A DNA stretch of 33,383 bases from Bacilli bacterium (GTDB lineage Bacteria > Bacillota_I > Bacilli_A > Izemoplasmatales > Hujiaoplasmataceae): contig JAFGQH010000020.1 in the NCBI GenBank assembly GCA_016935815.1, positions 1 through 33,383 on the forward strand. Reading direction: 5' to 3'. Positions 9,988 to 19,072 of this stretch are shown here, one piece after another (positions within the stretch are counted from its first letter, which is position 1; each line of letters starts with the position of its first letter). The translations under genes were made by a program, and so were the position numbers. Under the pieces are notes generated by a model. It ran no database searches. It was not told the DNA's origin and was given only the letters and a program-made list of their open reading frames with translations.

Positions 9988-12251
9988 TCTTCCACACCTC
10001 CCAGATTATGATTTTTGTTGTAACAGATGGAACGGAATTCGCAGTATTCGCAAGAAATGGAATCCTTCTTCTTGCCATAAGTCGGAAGCGGATTGATTGC
10101 GAATTTTCCTGATCGCAAGTTTTCGATCATCTCACTGATTTGCGATTCCATCATACCTTTCATTTGCATCAGTTCTTGTTCCTGATAGACTTTGGAGTTT
10201 TTACTGAAGCTGTTATCTTTGTTCAAAGAAACCGAACGAATATGGGACAGATCCTCATCAAATGCCAATATTTTGGCAGGGCTGTCGATCGAGATTCCCT
10301 TCATCTGGAAAGAGTTTGTGATAGCCTTTGGCTCTTTTTTATACCGACCGATACTAGTCGTCTGATAATAGATACCTGTTGGTTTGGAATTTGGATGCAA
10401 GGTCATGAAAGCAAAGAGATAAAGCGGTAGTTGTAACATCCTACCAGCCTGGAATTCTTCCAGTTTAAACTCTTTGTCGCTCATCTTGTAATCGACCAAG
10501 ACAAAATAACTTTTGTCCTTGGTTGTCGGAAAAATCATCGCTTTGTCGATAGTCCCCGTGATGAAGAAATCTTGATATGGTATCTTGAATTCGATTTCGG
10601 TTTCGATTTGATTGTATTTGGTCTGTTTATGAAACTCCACCAGTATCGGTAATACTTGACGCAATTCCTGAAGTAACGCTTTTCGATATAGGGGTTCTTT
10701 ATAGGATTCTGTTTCGGGAAAATCAAATTCGTTCATGACGATATCTTCCAAATCGAAATCCTCGCTCTTGAGAGTTTGTTCGAAGACCTTGTGTGTCAAG
10801 GTTCCCAATACCTGATTGGCAGTCGGTTCCGACGTTCCCAATTTCAACAGGTATTTGAGAAGGTATTGAAATTGACATAGGTGATAACTCTCTATTTTCG
10901 CCCCCGTCAAGGTATTGTGTTTTTTCAAGAGGTCTTGCAAATCGTAGGGGTAAATACCGGTAAAAGCATGATCATGGATTCGGTATTCTTTCCCATAGGT
11001 GGCTTCCAACAGGTCAAAGTCATTGCGTTTTAGGTAATAGGTATTGTAATCGTATTTCGCTTTGGCGTGCTCCAAGCCACCAAGCGTGTTTAAATAAGAA
11101 TCCCCAGTCATTCTGAACTCATATGTCTTGCGTGTGATCGGGCGATTGGGAAGCAAGTCAGATGCGATATGCTCGTGATCGGAATATTCGGAAAAGAATA
11201 AAGTCAAATGCGTGACTGTGTCCAAAAATCTCTGTCTCTTCGCTTCTTTGTATTGATTGATGTCATCCAAAGATGGATAACCGATTTCTTCAAGTTCGGT
11301 TTCATTCAAATAAGACGTATTTGTCAGATAATCGACAAACCCGTCCAAACGATAATTCATGACAAGAATCTGTTTCTTGGTGTCATATCGCAAGTCATCC
11401 ATTGATAGAAATTGAATGCAGTTTGTATCATGTGGCTCTTTCAAATTTGATTCCTTCAAAAGCGATGCAAAGATATCTGGATGATTCCTCAAATCCTGAT
11501 CCATATAGCTATTTAATATTTGCAATACCGAATCTCTCAAATCCTCCTGCAAGGTTTCTATTTCATCGAGAATCTCTGCGAACGAAATAGTACCCAGTTT
11601 TCTTAAAATCGACAATACTTCGGGATGTTCGGATAGAGAGCGAGGATGATTGGACTGATATGGAATGTTGCTATCGGTCAACCATTTATCCAAATGATAA
11701 AGATCTTGCTTTGTTGCATTCAACACCACGATATCATTGATATCGATGTCTTGTTCCAACAAAGAGACGATGGTTTGATATACTGCATACGCTGCTTCCA
11801 AATCATTCTTGGCTTCTACTATCGTAACCGAATTATCGCTTTTATGATCCAATTCGTAAGTCGTAGCTTTCTCTAGTAAATGACCAGGACTTGGCATGAA
11901 ATCGACTGTATATACCGTTCGCTTTCCAAAAACAGACGAATGCAGTGGTTGATAGATTTTTGAATCGATCAAATCATGTTTTACTTTGGTCAGTTCATTC
12001 AATCTTTGCGATTGATAGGTTCGATTGACATCAAGATAATCCCAATAAGGGATCATCTGTTTGGAGTGATCCATGGAATATCCATAGCGTTCTTTCATCC
12101 AAAACAAATAACGATTGCTAAGACTACCGAACAAGTGTGTTGGATCCAAATACACCACATCGAAAAAGAGCGACTTGTCACTCCACTCTTTCAAGAGATC
12201 CGATTTTGCCTGATGATCACACAAAAATATGGCTTGTTTATCTATCTCCAA
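9984..12251 (-). CDS. addB: AddB-like PD-(D/E)XK nuclease (shortened, Fe-S type)
   Basis: 4-nt overlap with addA; SYHLCQFQYLLKYLLKL, GTLTHKVFEQ, GTIDKAM, VDYKMSDK, LQLPLYLFA, and CEYCEFRSIC (with upstream Cys = Fe-S ligands). No Walker A motif seen. Confidence 0.82.
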   Translation of the reverse strand: MEIDKQAIFLCDHQAKSDLLKEWSDKSLFFDVVYLDPTHLFGSLSNRYLFWMKERYGYSMDHSKQMIPYWDYLDVNRTYQSQRLNELTKVKHDLIDSKIYQPLHSSVFGKRTVYTVDFMPSPGHLLEKATTYELDHKSDNSVTIVEAKNDLEAAYAVYQTIVSLLEQDIDINDIVVLNATKQDLYHLDKWLTDSNIPYQSNHPRSLSEHPEVLSILRKLGTISFAEILDEIETLQEDLRDSVLQILNSYMDQDLRNHPDIFASLLKESNLKEPHDTNCIQFLSMDDLRYDTKKQILVMNYRLDGFVDYLTNTSYLNETELEEIGYPSLDDINQYKEAKRQRFLDTVTHLTLFFSEYSDHEHIASDLLPNRPITRKTYEFRMTGDSYLNTLGGLEHAKAKYDYNTYYLKRNDFDLLEATYGKEYRIHDHAFTGIYPYDLQDLLKKHNTLTGAKIESYHLCQFQYLLKYLLKLGTSEPTANQVLGTLTHKVFEQTLKSEDFDLEDIVMNEFDFPETESYKEPLYRKALLQELRQVLPILVEFHKQTKYNQIETEIEFKIPYQDFFITGTIDKAMIFPTTKDKSYFVLVDYKMSDKEFKLEEFQAGRMLQLPLYLFAFMTLHPNSKPTGIYYQTTSIGRYKKEPKAITNSFQMKGISIDSPAKILAFDEDLSHIRSVSLNKDNSFSKNSKVYQEQELMQMKGMMESQISEMIENLRSGKFAINPLPTYGKKKDSISCEYCEFRSICYNKNHNLGGVEE

Positions 12252-12328
12252 ACGATCTTTCTTCCTTTCGCTGTTTTGTTATATATTATAACATAATATA
12301 GAACTTATGTAATGCGGATAAAAAAAGA

Positions 12329-12347
12329 AACTCTCAAATTGAGAGTT
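12329..12347 (-). terminator. Rho-independent terminator after hsp20
   Basis: AACTCTCAAATTGAGAGTT followed on the minus strand by TCTTTTTT. Confidence 0.75.
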
Positions 12348-12352
12348 CTCTT

Positions 12353-12781
12353 TTAATCGATGGAAATATACTTGGTTTCTTTCTTGTTGGTTCCCTCTTT
12401 TGGAATGAACAAGTTCAAGATTCCCTTCTCGTATTTCGCTTTGATATCTTCTTCTTGGATGTCATCGCCGACATAGAAACTTCTAGCGCAAGTCCCGGTG
12501 AAACGTTCGCGTCTGACATAGTGTTTGGTTTCTTCTTCTTTGACTTCGTCTTTTTTCGCTTCGATGGTGAGATATCCCTTATCCAAAGTGATCTTGATAT
12601 CGTCTTTTCCAAATCCTGGGACGTCGACACGAAGTTCGTATCCTTCATCGGATTCCAGAATATCGGTCTTTAGGCTGGAAGCCGATGCTCTGCGTGAATT
12701 GGTAGATGTGAAGAAGTCATCAAAGATATCATTAAAGAATGGGAACGTGTTGTTGGTTTTTACTAATTTTGTCATAACCAT
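12353..12781 (-). CDS. Small heat shock protein Hsp20 / alpha-crystallin family
   Basis: LRVDVPGFGKDDIKITLDKGYLTIEA ... RRERFTGTCARSFYVGDDIQEEDIKAKYEKGILNLFIPK; GAGG SD; starts VMTKLVK or MTKLVK. Confidence 0.93.
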   Translation of the reverse strand: MVMTKLVKTNNTFPFFNDIFDDFFTSTNSRRASASSLKTDILESDEGYELRVDVPGFGKDDIKITLDKGYLTIEAKKDEVKEEETKHYVRRERFTGTCARSFYVGDDIQEEDIKAKYEKGILNLFIPKEGTNKKETKYISID

Positions 12782-12802
12782 ACCTCCTATAAAATGTGGT
12801 AT

Positions 12803-12829
12803 TTAGCACTCTACACTTCCGAGTGACAA
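12803..12829 (-). promoter_or_regulatory. CIRCE-like element (HrcA operator), promoter-downstream copy
   Basis: TTAGCACTC-N9-GAGTGACAA; left arm 9/9, right arm 7/9 to consensus TTAGCACTC-N9-GAGTGCTAA. Confidence 0.85.
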
Positions 12830-12833
12830 CTTT

Positions 12834-12861
12834 ATTATAGCACATATTTTAGCAGTGTCAA
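12834..12861 (-). promoter_or_regulatory. Sigma-A-type promoter of hsp20
   Basis: Minus strand TTGACA (12856-12861) - 16 nt - TATAAT (12834-12839), both consensus hexamers. Confidence 0.85.
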
Positions 12862-12875
12862 GTATTGAGTGCTAA
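12849..12875 (-). promoter_or_regulatory. CIRCE-like element (HrcA operator), promoter-upstream copy
   Basis: TTAGCAGTG-N9-GAGTGCTAA; left arm 7/9, right arm 9/9 to consensus; overlaps the -35. Confidence 0.82.
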
Positions 12876-12905
12876 TTATTTTGTGAATTTTTTGTGAAGA
12901 ATAAT

Positions 12906-12930
12906 AAAAGCCCTATAAATAGGGCTTTTT
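12906..12930 (-). terminator. Rho-independent terminator after the CcdA-like gene
   Basis: AAAAGCCCTATAAATAGGGCTTTTT. Confidence 0.8.
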
Positions 12931-12950
12931 ATTTGTATAAAATCGATTTA

Positions 12951-14144
12951 TTAGAAGTTGAACATAATGATATTTGGGAAGAATATCAATAGAAAACCAA
13001 TCAATAACATGATAATTCCCCCGATCACACTAGACCATTTAGAGTACTTGTTGGAGACTCCTGTCACCTTCATCGTAATCATCGCGATAATAAAAATCGC
13101 CAAGTCATCGATAAGGAAGAAAAAGACATAGATGCCAATATACATCAAGTATGTACCCATACCCAGATTGTTATAGGCAAGAATCTGTGTAAACAATAAC
13201 GGGAGTCCCGCTGAACATGCAAGTTCGATCAGATTGACCGTGATCGCCAACACGACGACTCCGACGAGTGCAAGCCAAAGACTTTGTTTCTTAACGATGT
13301 TTTTGATCTGTTCGATAATCTTTTGCCGTCTCGTTTGATCCGTCACTTCGCAACCAACATCCTGTTTCCGGTTCTTGAAATACTGATAGATGTGATACCC
13401 CCCAAATCCAAGGGCAAACGCTCCGATCAAGTAACGAATCCATAACACTGCAGTCAAACTGACCGCGAGTTGTAGCCAAGAAACCATGATCAAAAAGTAC
13501 AGTAAAGCGGATGTGAACAAGAAGGTGAACCCGATGATCCACATGCGTTTCCGATCATTGTAATTGATCAGCATCGTGATCAAGAAAATCAAAACCCACA
13601 TCGCACATGGATTGAATCCGTCCACAAGTCCCAATACAACAGCTGATAACAACAGACTTAGGGATTCGAGTTCGACTTCACCGATCAGTGGTAACACGAC
13701 CACAGATCTTTCCAAGGTATCGAAATCCCCAATCGAAACAGTTTCGCCATTGATTACTTTGTTGACGATATCGGTGCGGTAATGATTCGCCGTATAGCGG
13801 TCGATCGTCGCCTGGATATCATAAGTTGTTTGGGTATTGTATCCAACAAAGGATAATCCTCCGATCGCCACAAATGGCACTTCTGCTTTTTGATTGAAGG
13901 TCAAGGCTACGGCTTCCAATAAATCCGCGTTGTCTTGATCGCTGATTTCATAATAGATGATGTTGATGTTGTCATATTCTTCTTCCAGACTTTGGAAGAA
14001 CGTATCCATGTCCTTGCAGTGAAGACAGTATTGACTATGGAAGAAATGGATATCGATGGTTTCCTCAGCGTGAACCGTTTGGAAAAAGGGACTGATTAAG
14101 AGTCCCAATATCAATATCCACACTATATTTCTAATTCGTTTCAT
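12951..14144 (-). CDS. Signal peptide + thioredoxin/glutaredoxin-like domain fused to CcdA/DsbD-type transmembrane domain
   Basis: HAEETIDIHFFHSQYCLHCKDM (CxxC) followed by DGFNPCAMWVLIFLITML and LIELACSAGLPLLFTQIL, the two CcdA-type TM cysteines. Confidence 0.85.
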   Translation of the reverse strand: MKRIRNIVWILILGLLISPFFQTVHAEETIDIHFFHSQYCLHCKDMDTFFQSLEEEYDNINIIYYEISDQDNADLLEAVALTFNQKAEVPFVAIGGLSFVGYNTQTTYDIQATIDRYTANHYRTDIVNKVINGETVSIGDFDTLERSVVVLPLIGEVELESLSLLLSAVVLGLVDGFNPCAMWVLIFLITMLINYNDRKRMWIIGFTFLFTSALLYFLIMVSWLQLAVSLTAVLWIRYLIGAFALGFGGYHIYQYFKNRKQDVGCEVTDQTRRQKIIEQIKNIVKKQSLWLALVGVVVLAITVNLIELACSAGLPLLFTQILAYNNLGMGTYLMYIGIYVFFFLIDDLAIFIIAMITMKVTGVSNKYSKWSSVIGGIIMLLIGFLLIFFPNIIMFNF

Positions 14145-14400
14145 GCAGCTCCTCTAGTATCTGGAACAGATTCGTTTTCGATTTTTCACCGACGATCCTC
14201 TTGACCTCGATATTGTCTTTGAAAACGATCAGTTCTGGCAATATTTTGCCGATGTTGTATTGTTCGATTGCTTGGGTATCCATATCGAAATCATAATCGA
14301 TGATCTCAATGTCGGAATATTCAGCAAACACTTGTTTCCATACTTTCTTCATCGCCAAGCAACTCATACACCACATGGCGGTCACTCTAACGATTTTCAT
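14131..14400 (-). CDS. Thioredoxin-like protein
   Basis: MKIVRVTAMWCMSCLAMKKVWKQV (WCxxC) with a thioredoxin-like fold pattern; 14-nt overlaps with both neighbours. Confidence 0.8.
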   Translation of the reverse strand: MKIVRVTAMWCMSCLAMKKVWKQVFAEYSDIEIIDYDFDMDTQAIEQYNIGKILPELIVFKDNIEVKRIVGEKSKTNLFQILEELHETN

Positions 14401-15502
14401 TTAGTATCTCCTTGCACGCATCGATGAACTCATCGATTTCTTGTTTTTTCGTCAAATGCGACAAGGAAATACGAATACTGGTGCTCGCACGCTCATTTGA
14501 GTTTGTCACCCGTTTTACGGTGTGAGAAAAACTATTCTCGGAATTGCATGCGGTTTGTGTTGAAACATAGATTTTCCGTTTGGAAAGTTCATGATGCATG
14601 TGCTCCGCAGCCAAATCCAGGAATGAGACATTCAAGATTTGGGGAATTCCATCCTTGTAGTTGATCACACAATGTTTGATTTCTGCAAGACGATCTCTCA
14701 AATACTCATTCAAACCTTTGATATGCTCGATCTTCTTGTTGAAGTCTTTATAGGCAAAGCGTAATGCAACAGCCAAACTGTTCATCAGCGGTGCCGGCGG
14801 TGTTCCACCGCGAAAGAAACTATTGGATTTTCCACCGTGAATGACTGGTTCTAAATTGATTGAAGTTTTACGGAGCAACGCTCCGATCCCTTTCAAACCA
14901 TAAATTTTATGGGCGGACAACGTGACCAAATCAAGGCCTTTAAGGTCGATGGCAAGTTTCCCGATTGCTTGTGTCATATCCGAATGGAAAACGACATGCT
15001 CATGTTCCGATAAGATCTCTTTGATGGTCTCGAAGTCTTGGACGATTCCGAGTTCGGAATTGACCATGGCGATCGATACCAAAATCGTATCGCTTCTGAG
15101 TAAGTTTCGAAGTTCATTCAAATCGACAAGCCCTTGCTTATTCGTATCCAAAACATCGATCTCATAGCCATTCTTAGCCAAATAATTCAAAACAGTCGTG
15201 ACAGAGGAATGTTCATAAGGTGAAGTGATAATATGTTTGCCTTTGTCTTGATTGGCAAGAGCATAGCCTTTTAAAGCGAGATTGTTCGCCTCTGTTGCCC
15301 CGGAGGTGTAAATCACTTCATAGTTCTCTGCTCTTAGGATCTCTTTGATTTCCTTCGATGCTTTTTCGATCTGATGTTTTGCTAAAATCCCCAACTCATG
15401 GTTGGAATTGGGATTTCCGAAATACTCTTGATTGAAGATTTGATAGGCTTCGAGCACACGCGAATCTGGCGGAGTCGTAGCGGAATAATCGAGATAAATC
15501 AT
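14387..15502 (-). CDS. Cysteine desulfurase family PLP enzyme (NifS/IscS-like)
   Basis: MIYLDYSATTPPDSRVLEAY, YTSGATEANNLALKG, HSDMTQAIGKLAIDL, TLSAHKIYGLKGIGAL (PLP Lys), STQTACNSEN near the active-site Cys. Confidence 0.9.
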   Translation of the reverse strand: MIYLDYSATTPPDSRVLEAYQIFNQEYFGNPNSNHELGILAKHQIEKASKEIKEILRAENYEVIYTSGATEANNLALKGYALANQDKGKHIITSPYEHSSVTTVLNYLAKNGYEIDVLDTNKQGLVDLNELRNLLRSDTILVSIAMVNSELGIVQDFETIKEILSEHEHVVFHSDMTQAIGKLAIDLKGLDLVTLSAHKIYGLKGIGALLRKTSINLEPVIHGGKSNSFFRGGTPPAPLMNSLAVALRFAYKDFNKKIEHIKGLNEYLRDRLAEIKHCVINYKDGIPQILNVSFLDLAAEHMHHELSKRKIYVSTQTACNSENSFSHTVKRVTNSNERASTSIRISLSHLTKKQEIDEFIDACKEILNENR

Positions 15503-15525
15503 TATCGTACCTCTTTTATAAATGT

Positions 15526-15555
15526 ATTATAGTATAACGCAAAGCAATGTGTCAA
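15526..15555 (-). promoter_or_regulatory. Promoter of cysteine desulfurase-trx-ccdA operon
   Basis: Minus strand TTGACA (15550-15555) - 18 nt - TATAAT (15526-15531). Confidence 0.7.
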
Positions 15556-15588
15556 TTGATGTTACTGATTAGTTGCTGTAAGGATTGA

Positions 15589-16986
15589 TCAGTCGACAAA
15601 ATGAATTGCCAAGTGGTCAAGGCCAAGTGCGCCTTCATGGATCAACTCTGACATCGTAGGGTGTGCAAAGATGGTTTCTTGAAGCTGTTTCGCGGTTAAT
15701 TTGTTTTGGATTGCTACGGTGATCGTCGCGATCAAATGTTCCGCTTCTTTTCCGAAAATCATCCCGCCGATCAGCTGTTTGTTTTCTGGGTTGGCCAAAA
15801 GCTTGATATATCCTGCTTCGGCTTGCATGATCAATGCTTTTCCATTGGCCGAATAAGGCACTTTGATTACTTCATACGAAATCTCTTTTTCAAGGCATTG
15901 CTCTTCCGACAAACCGACTGTTGCGATTTGCGGTGATGTAAAGATAACTGCCGGAACGGCAGAGTAATCCATTTCCTTGTCATGACCCAAGATATTCTCG
16001 ACAGCGACGATTCCTTGATGGCTTGCAACATGGGCCAATTGCCAGAGATTGGTGACGTCACCGATGGCATAGATATGTTCCACATTGGTCTTAAGATGAG
16101 AATCTACCGGAATCCCTCCTCTTGTATCAAAAACAAGAGAGGTATTCTCCAATCCCAGGTTGTCTAGATTCGGTCCTCTACCGATCGCTTCCAGAATCAT
16201 ATCGCAAGCAATCGATTCTTCTTTCCCTTTACGTTCAAAGGAAACGATTGCTTGATCCCCTTGTTCTTCAATTTTCGTGACTTTGGAATTGGTCAGGATA
16301 TTCATATTGAGTTGTTTTGCATAGCGCATTAGTCTTGCCGGAAATTCTTTGTCTACGCCTGGTAATATTCTAGGTAGAAATTCAATAACGGTTACAGGTA
16401 CACCTAAACTGGCGTAGATGAATGCGAACTCCATGCCGATGATACCGCCACCGATGATTGCCAGATGCTTTGGCAATATGGTATTATCCAGTAACTTGGA
16501 TGAATCAATGACGAATTTGGAATCGATTCCCGGTATTGGTAAATGTTTGGTCTTGGATCCGGTAGCGATGATGATGTCTTTCGCAACGATTGCTAGAGGT
16601 TCTTCTCCATCCACCTTAACCGTGCTATCATCTAAAAAGGAAGCAGTACCCTGAACAATATTTACATTGTATTTTTGCAAGAGGTATTCGATTCCACTGA
16701 CCAATTTATTTTTGACTTCATTCTTATGTTCAATGATTTTTGGCAAATCCAAACTAGGGTTTTCAACAGATAACCCGATGTTTTCCAAATGCAGTAGCTC
16801 TTGATAAAGTTCTGAGGATTTCACCAAAGCCTTAGTCGGAATACAGCCGACATTCAAACAAGTCCCGCCAATTCGACTTTTATCGACCAACGTTACACCG
16901 AGTCCTTGTTTCGCTGCAAAGATCGCAGAGACATACCCTCCCGGTCCTGCACCGATAATCAGTAAATCCGTCTCTCGTTTCTCCAT
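15589..16986 (-). CDS. lpdA: Dihydrolipoyl dehydrogenase
   Basis: LLIIGAGPGGYVSAIFAAKQG, GGTCLNVGCIPTK redox disulfide, IGGGIIGMEFA, AIGDVT, HAHPT-type C-terminus (FAHPTMSE). GGAGG places the start at the ATG of MEKRETD (16986), not 17022. Confidence 0.93.
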   Translation of the reverse strand: MEKRETDLLIIGAGPGGYVSAIFAAKQGLGVTLVDKSRIGGTCLNVGCIPTKALVKSSELYQELLHLENIGLSVENPSLDLPKIIEHKNEVKNKLVSGIEYLLQKYNVNIVQGTASFLDDSTVKVDGEEPLAIVAKDIIIATGSKTKHLPIPGIDSKFVIDSSKLLDNTILPKHLAIIGGGIIGMEFAFIYASLGVPVTVIEFLPRILPGVDKEFPARLMRYAKQLNMNILTNSKVTKIEEQGDQAIVSFERKGKEESIACDMILEAIGRGPNLDNLGLENTSLVFDTRGGIPVDSHLKTNVEHIYAIGDVTNLWQLAHVASHQGIVAVENILGHDKEMDYSAVPAVIFTSPQIATVGLSEEQCLEKEISYEVIKVPYSANGKALIMQAEAGYIKLLANPENKQLIGGMIFGKEAEHLIATITVAIQNKLTAKQLQETIFAHPTMSELIHEGALGLDHLAIHFVD

Positions 16987-17077
16987 AAGTTCGATCCTCC
17001 AATAATCCAGTTTTCGTAACAATTATAACAGTTTTCGATTGGATTTACAATTTAATCTGGAAGAACTCATAAAAAGA

Positions 17078-17103
17078 AAAGCACCTTGTAACAAGGCGCT
17101 TTC
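17078..17103 (-). terminator. Rho-independent terminator after the GntR/ABC operon
   Basis: AAGCACCTTG-taa-CAAGGCGCTTT stem with minus-strand T tract. Confidence 0.7.
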
Positions 17104-17106
17104 GTT

Positions 17107-17475
17107 CTAATAATATTTTTTGATATAATCGATCAAATCCTCTTTTTGAAGTCCCAATGATTTATAGTAAGAAAGATGGGTTTTCAGACGAGATAGGATT
17201 TGCTCTTCTTTCTTCTTCTCTTTCTCGTGTTCTGTCAGCTTAGCTATAAAGCATCCTTTGCCAGGAATTGTATAGATGAATCCTTTTTGCTCCAGTTCTT
17301 CCCACGCTTTTTTCACGGTGATGACACTGATCCGAAGTTCCTTCGCTGCCGTACGGATCGAGGGCAACAATGAATCGGTTTTCAGATCTCCGCGAATGAT
17401 GTTGGAACTGATTTGTTCAAACAATTGCTGGTAAATCGGTTTCTTGGACGTCGTGGAGACTTGGATGTTTTTCAC
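17107..17475 (-). CDS. GntR family (YtrA-type) transcriptional regulator
   Basis: KPIYQQLFEQISSNIIRGDLKTDSLLPSIRTAAKELRISVITVKKAWEELEQKGFIYTIPGKGCFI. Confidence 0.92.
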   Translation of the reverse strand: MKNIQVSTTSKKPIYQQLFEQISSNIIRGDLKTDSLLPSIRTAAKELRISVITVKKAWEELEQKGFIYTIPGKGCFIAKLTEHEKEKKKEEQILSRLKTHLSYYKSLGLQKEDLIDYIKKYY

Positions 17476-18122
17476 AAGTCGATTCTCTCAAAGCGTTTTG
17501 CGGATATTTTATAAGCGATGTAATTGAATCCAGCGAACATGAGAAAACTGATAAGAAGGAAGATGACACGGAACGTGAGTTCTTGACTTGTAGACGCCTT
17601 CATCCATTGGTTTAGAGACGGGATAAAAGCTACCAACAATTCCACACCAAGTGCGAATAGAATCGCAACGACATTGCCTACGATGGTCGCTTTTCCAAAG
17701 CGATAGGCGGTCTTGAAATAAATCGGATAAAATGCCAAGTTAAACAATCCGAACATTAGGAATACGACTCCAAAATATGCCAAATTCAAATCCAATAGGA
17801 AATTCGTGTTGTGATAGAGAACACGGTTCAATATCGCAAATACACCACCGAATAGCATCGTCACGAGTTCTAATGTGATTACCGATAAAATCTTGGATTT
17901 CACATAGTCTTCCTTTTTGATCGGCATCAACATGCAAAACGCCAAATCATTTTGAGAATTATAGGTTGAATATACATTCGGAATCGTGATCCAGAAGAAA
18001 TACATCATCGCAATCAGATATACCCATTGCGGTATCAGTAACAAGGCTCCCGTCAAAATCGGAATGAACCAGAAAAATTTATGGATCGATAATTTGAATT
18101 CTTTGATCATCAATTGTTTCAT
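17472..18122 (-). CDS. ABC-2 type transporter permease
   Basis: Six hydrophobic segments; 4-nt overlaps with ATPase and regulator genes; NDLAFCMLMPIKKEDYVKSKIL. Confidence 0.82.
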   Translation of the reverse strand: MKQLMIKEFKLSIHKFFWFIPILTGALLLIPQWVYLIAMMYFFWITIPNVYSTYNSQNDLAFCMLMPIKKEDYVKSKILSVITLELVTMLFGGVFAILNRVLYHNTNFLLDLNLAYFGVVFLMFGLFNLAFYPIYFKTAYRFGKATIVGNVVAILFALGVELLVAFIPSLNQWMKASTSQELTFRVIFLLISFLMFAGFNYIAYKISAKRFERIDL

Positions 18123-18970
18123 TGTGTGTCACCTGCTTTCGCATAGTAAATCATGATATCGTCTATGCTTGGATTCGCATGGGCGATTTCCGGATATTTG
18201 TCCAATTTCACGGTTTTGATCAAACCATTGAAACCGAAGGAATTCTTCTTGAAAGCAATCAAATCCTTTTGAATGGATTGCAATTCCTCTTCTGTCCCAC
18301 TGACGACTCTATAATCATCCAAGAAATCATCTTTGGTCGCGGTCTCAACAATCTTTCCCTTTTTAATAAAGGTGATGTAGTCCGCGCATTTTTCCAAATC
18401 TGAAGTGATGTGAGTCGAGAATAGAATGCTTCTCTTACCGTTCTCGATCAACTCTTGGAACAATTCCAGAAGTTCGTCTCTTGCGACTGGATCCAAACCG
18501 GTAGTCGGCTCGTCCAAAATCAATAGTTCGGCTTGATGACTCAAGGCCAAGGTGATGGAATACTTGACTCTCATTCCCTGTGAGAGTTGTTCCAATTTCT
18601 TGTCTTCGTCCAAATCGAATTTGACCAATAGGTCTTGATACATGGATTCATCCCAAGTTTGGTAGAATCCTTTTACCACGGAAGTGATTTGTTTCAGCTT
18701 ACGCTTGCTGTAGAATGCCGTTTCGCCGAACATGAATCCGATTCTGTGTTTGATCTCTCTTTCTTTTTGTTTCATATCCATTCCGAAGATCTTTACACTA
18801 CCGTCTTCGGGATGAACCAGGTTCAACATTGATTTGAGAGTTGTGGTCTTCCCGGCGCCGTTCGCTCCAATGAATCCCATGATGTACCCTTCTTCCAATG
18901 TAAAGGATACATGGTCCAAAGTGAATTTTGGATAGGTCTTTGTCAGACCTTTGATTTCTAATATACTCAT
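18119..18970 (-). CDS. ABC transporter ATP-binding protein
   Basis: GFIGANGAGKTTTLKSML, QLSQGMRVKYSITLALSHQAELLILDEPTTGLDP. Confidence 0.95.
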   Translation of the reverse strand: MSILEIKGLTKTYPKFTLDHVSFTLEEGYIMGFIGANGAGKTTTLKSMLNLVHPEDGSVKIFGMDMKQKEREIKHRIGFMFGETAFYSKRKLKQITSVVKGFYQTWDESMYQDLLVKFDLDEDKKLEQLSQGMRVKYSITLALSHQAELLILDEPTTGLDPVARDELLELFQELIENGKRSILFSTHITSDLEKCADYITFIKKGKIVETATKDDFLDDYRVVSGTEEELQSIQKDLIAFKKNSFGFNGLIKTVKLDKYPEIAHANPSIDDIMIYYAKAGDTQ

Positions 18971-18986
18971 ACTTACCCTCCTGCTG

Positions 18987-19033
18987 TGTATATCTTACAT
19001 ATACAGTATATACGGGTATGCACAGTTTGTCAA
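18987..19033 (-). promoter_or_regulatory. Promoter plus GntR-type operator upstream of ABC operon
   Basis: Minus strand TTGACA (19028-19033) - 17 nt - TATACT (19005-19010), then inverted repeat TGTATAT-GTAAG-ATATACA (18987-19005) abutting the -10. Confidence 0.7.
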
Positions 19034-19072
19034 CCATTTTGTTTCAAAAATAAAACACATACATTGTATGTG

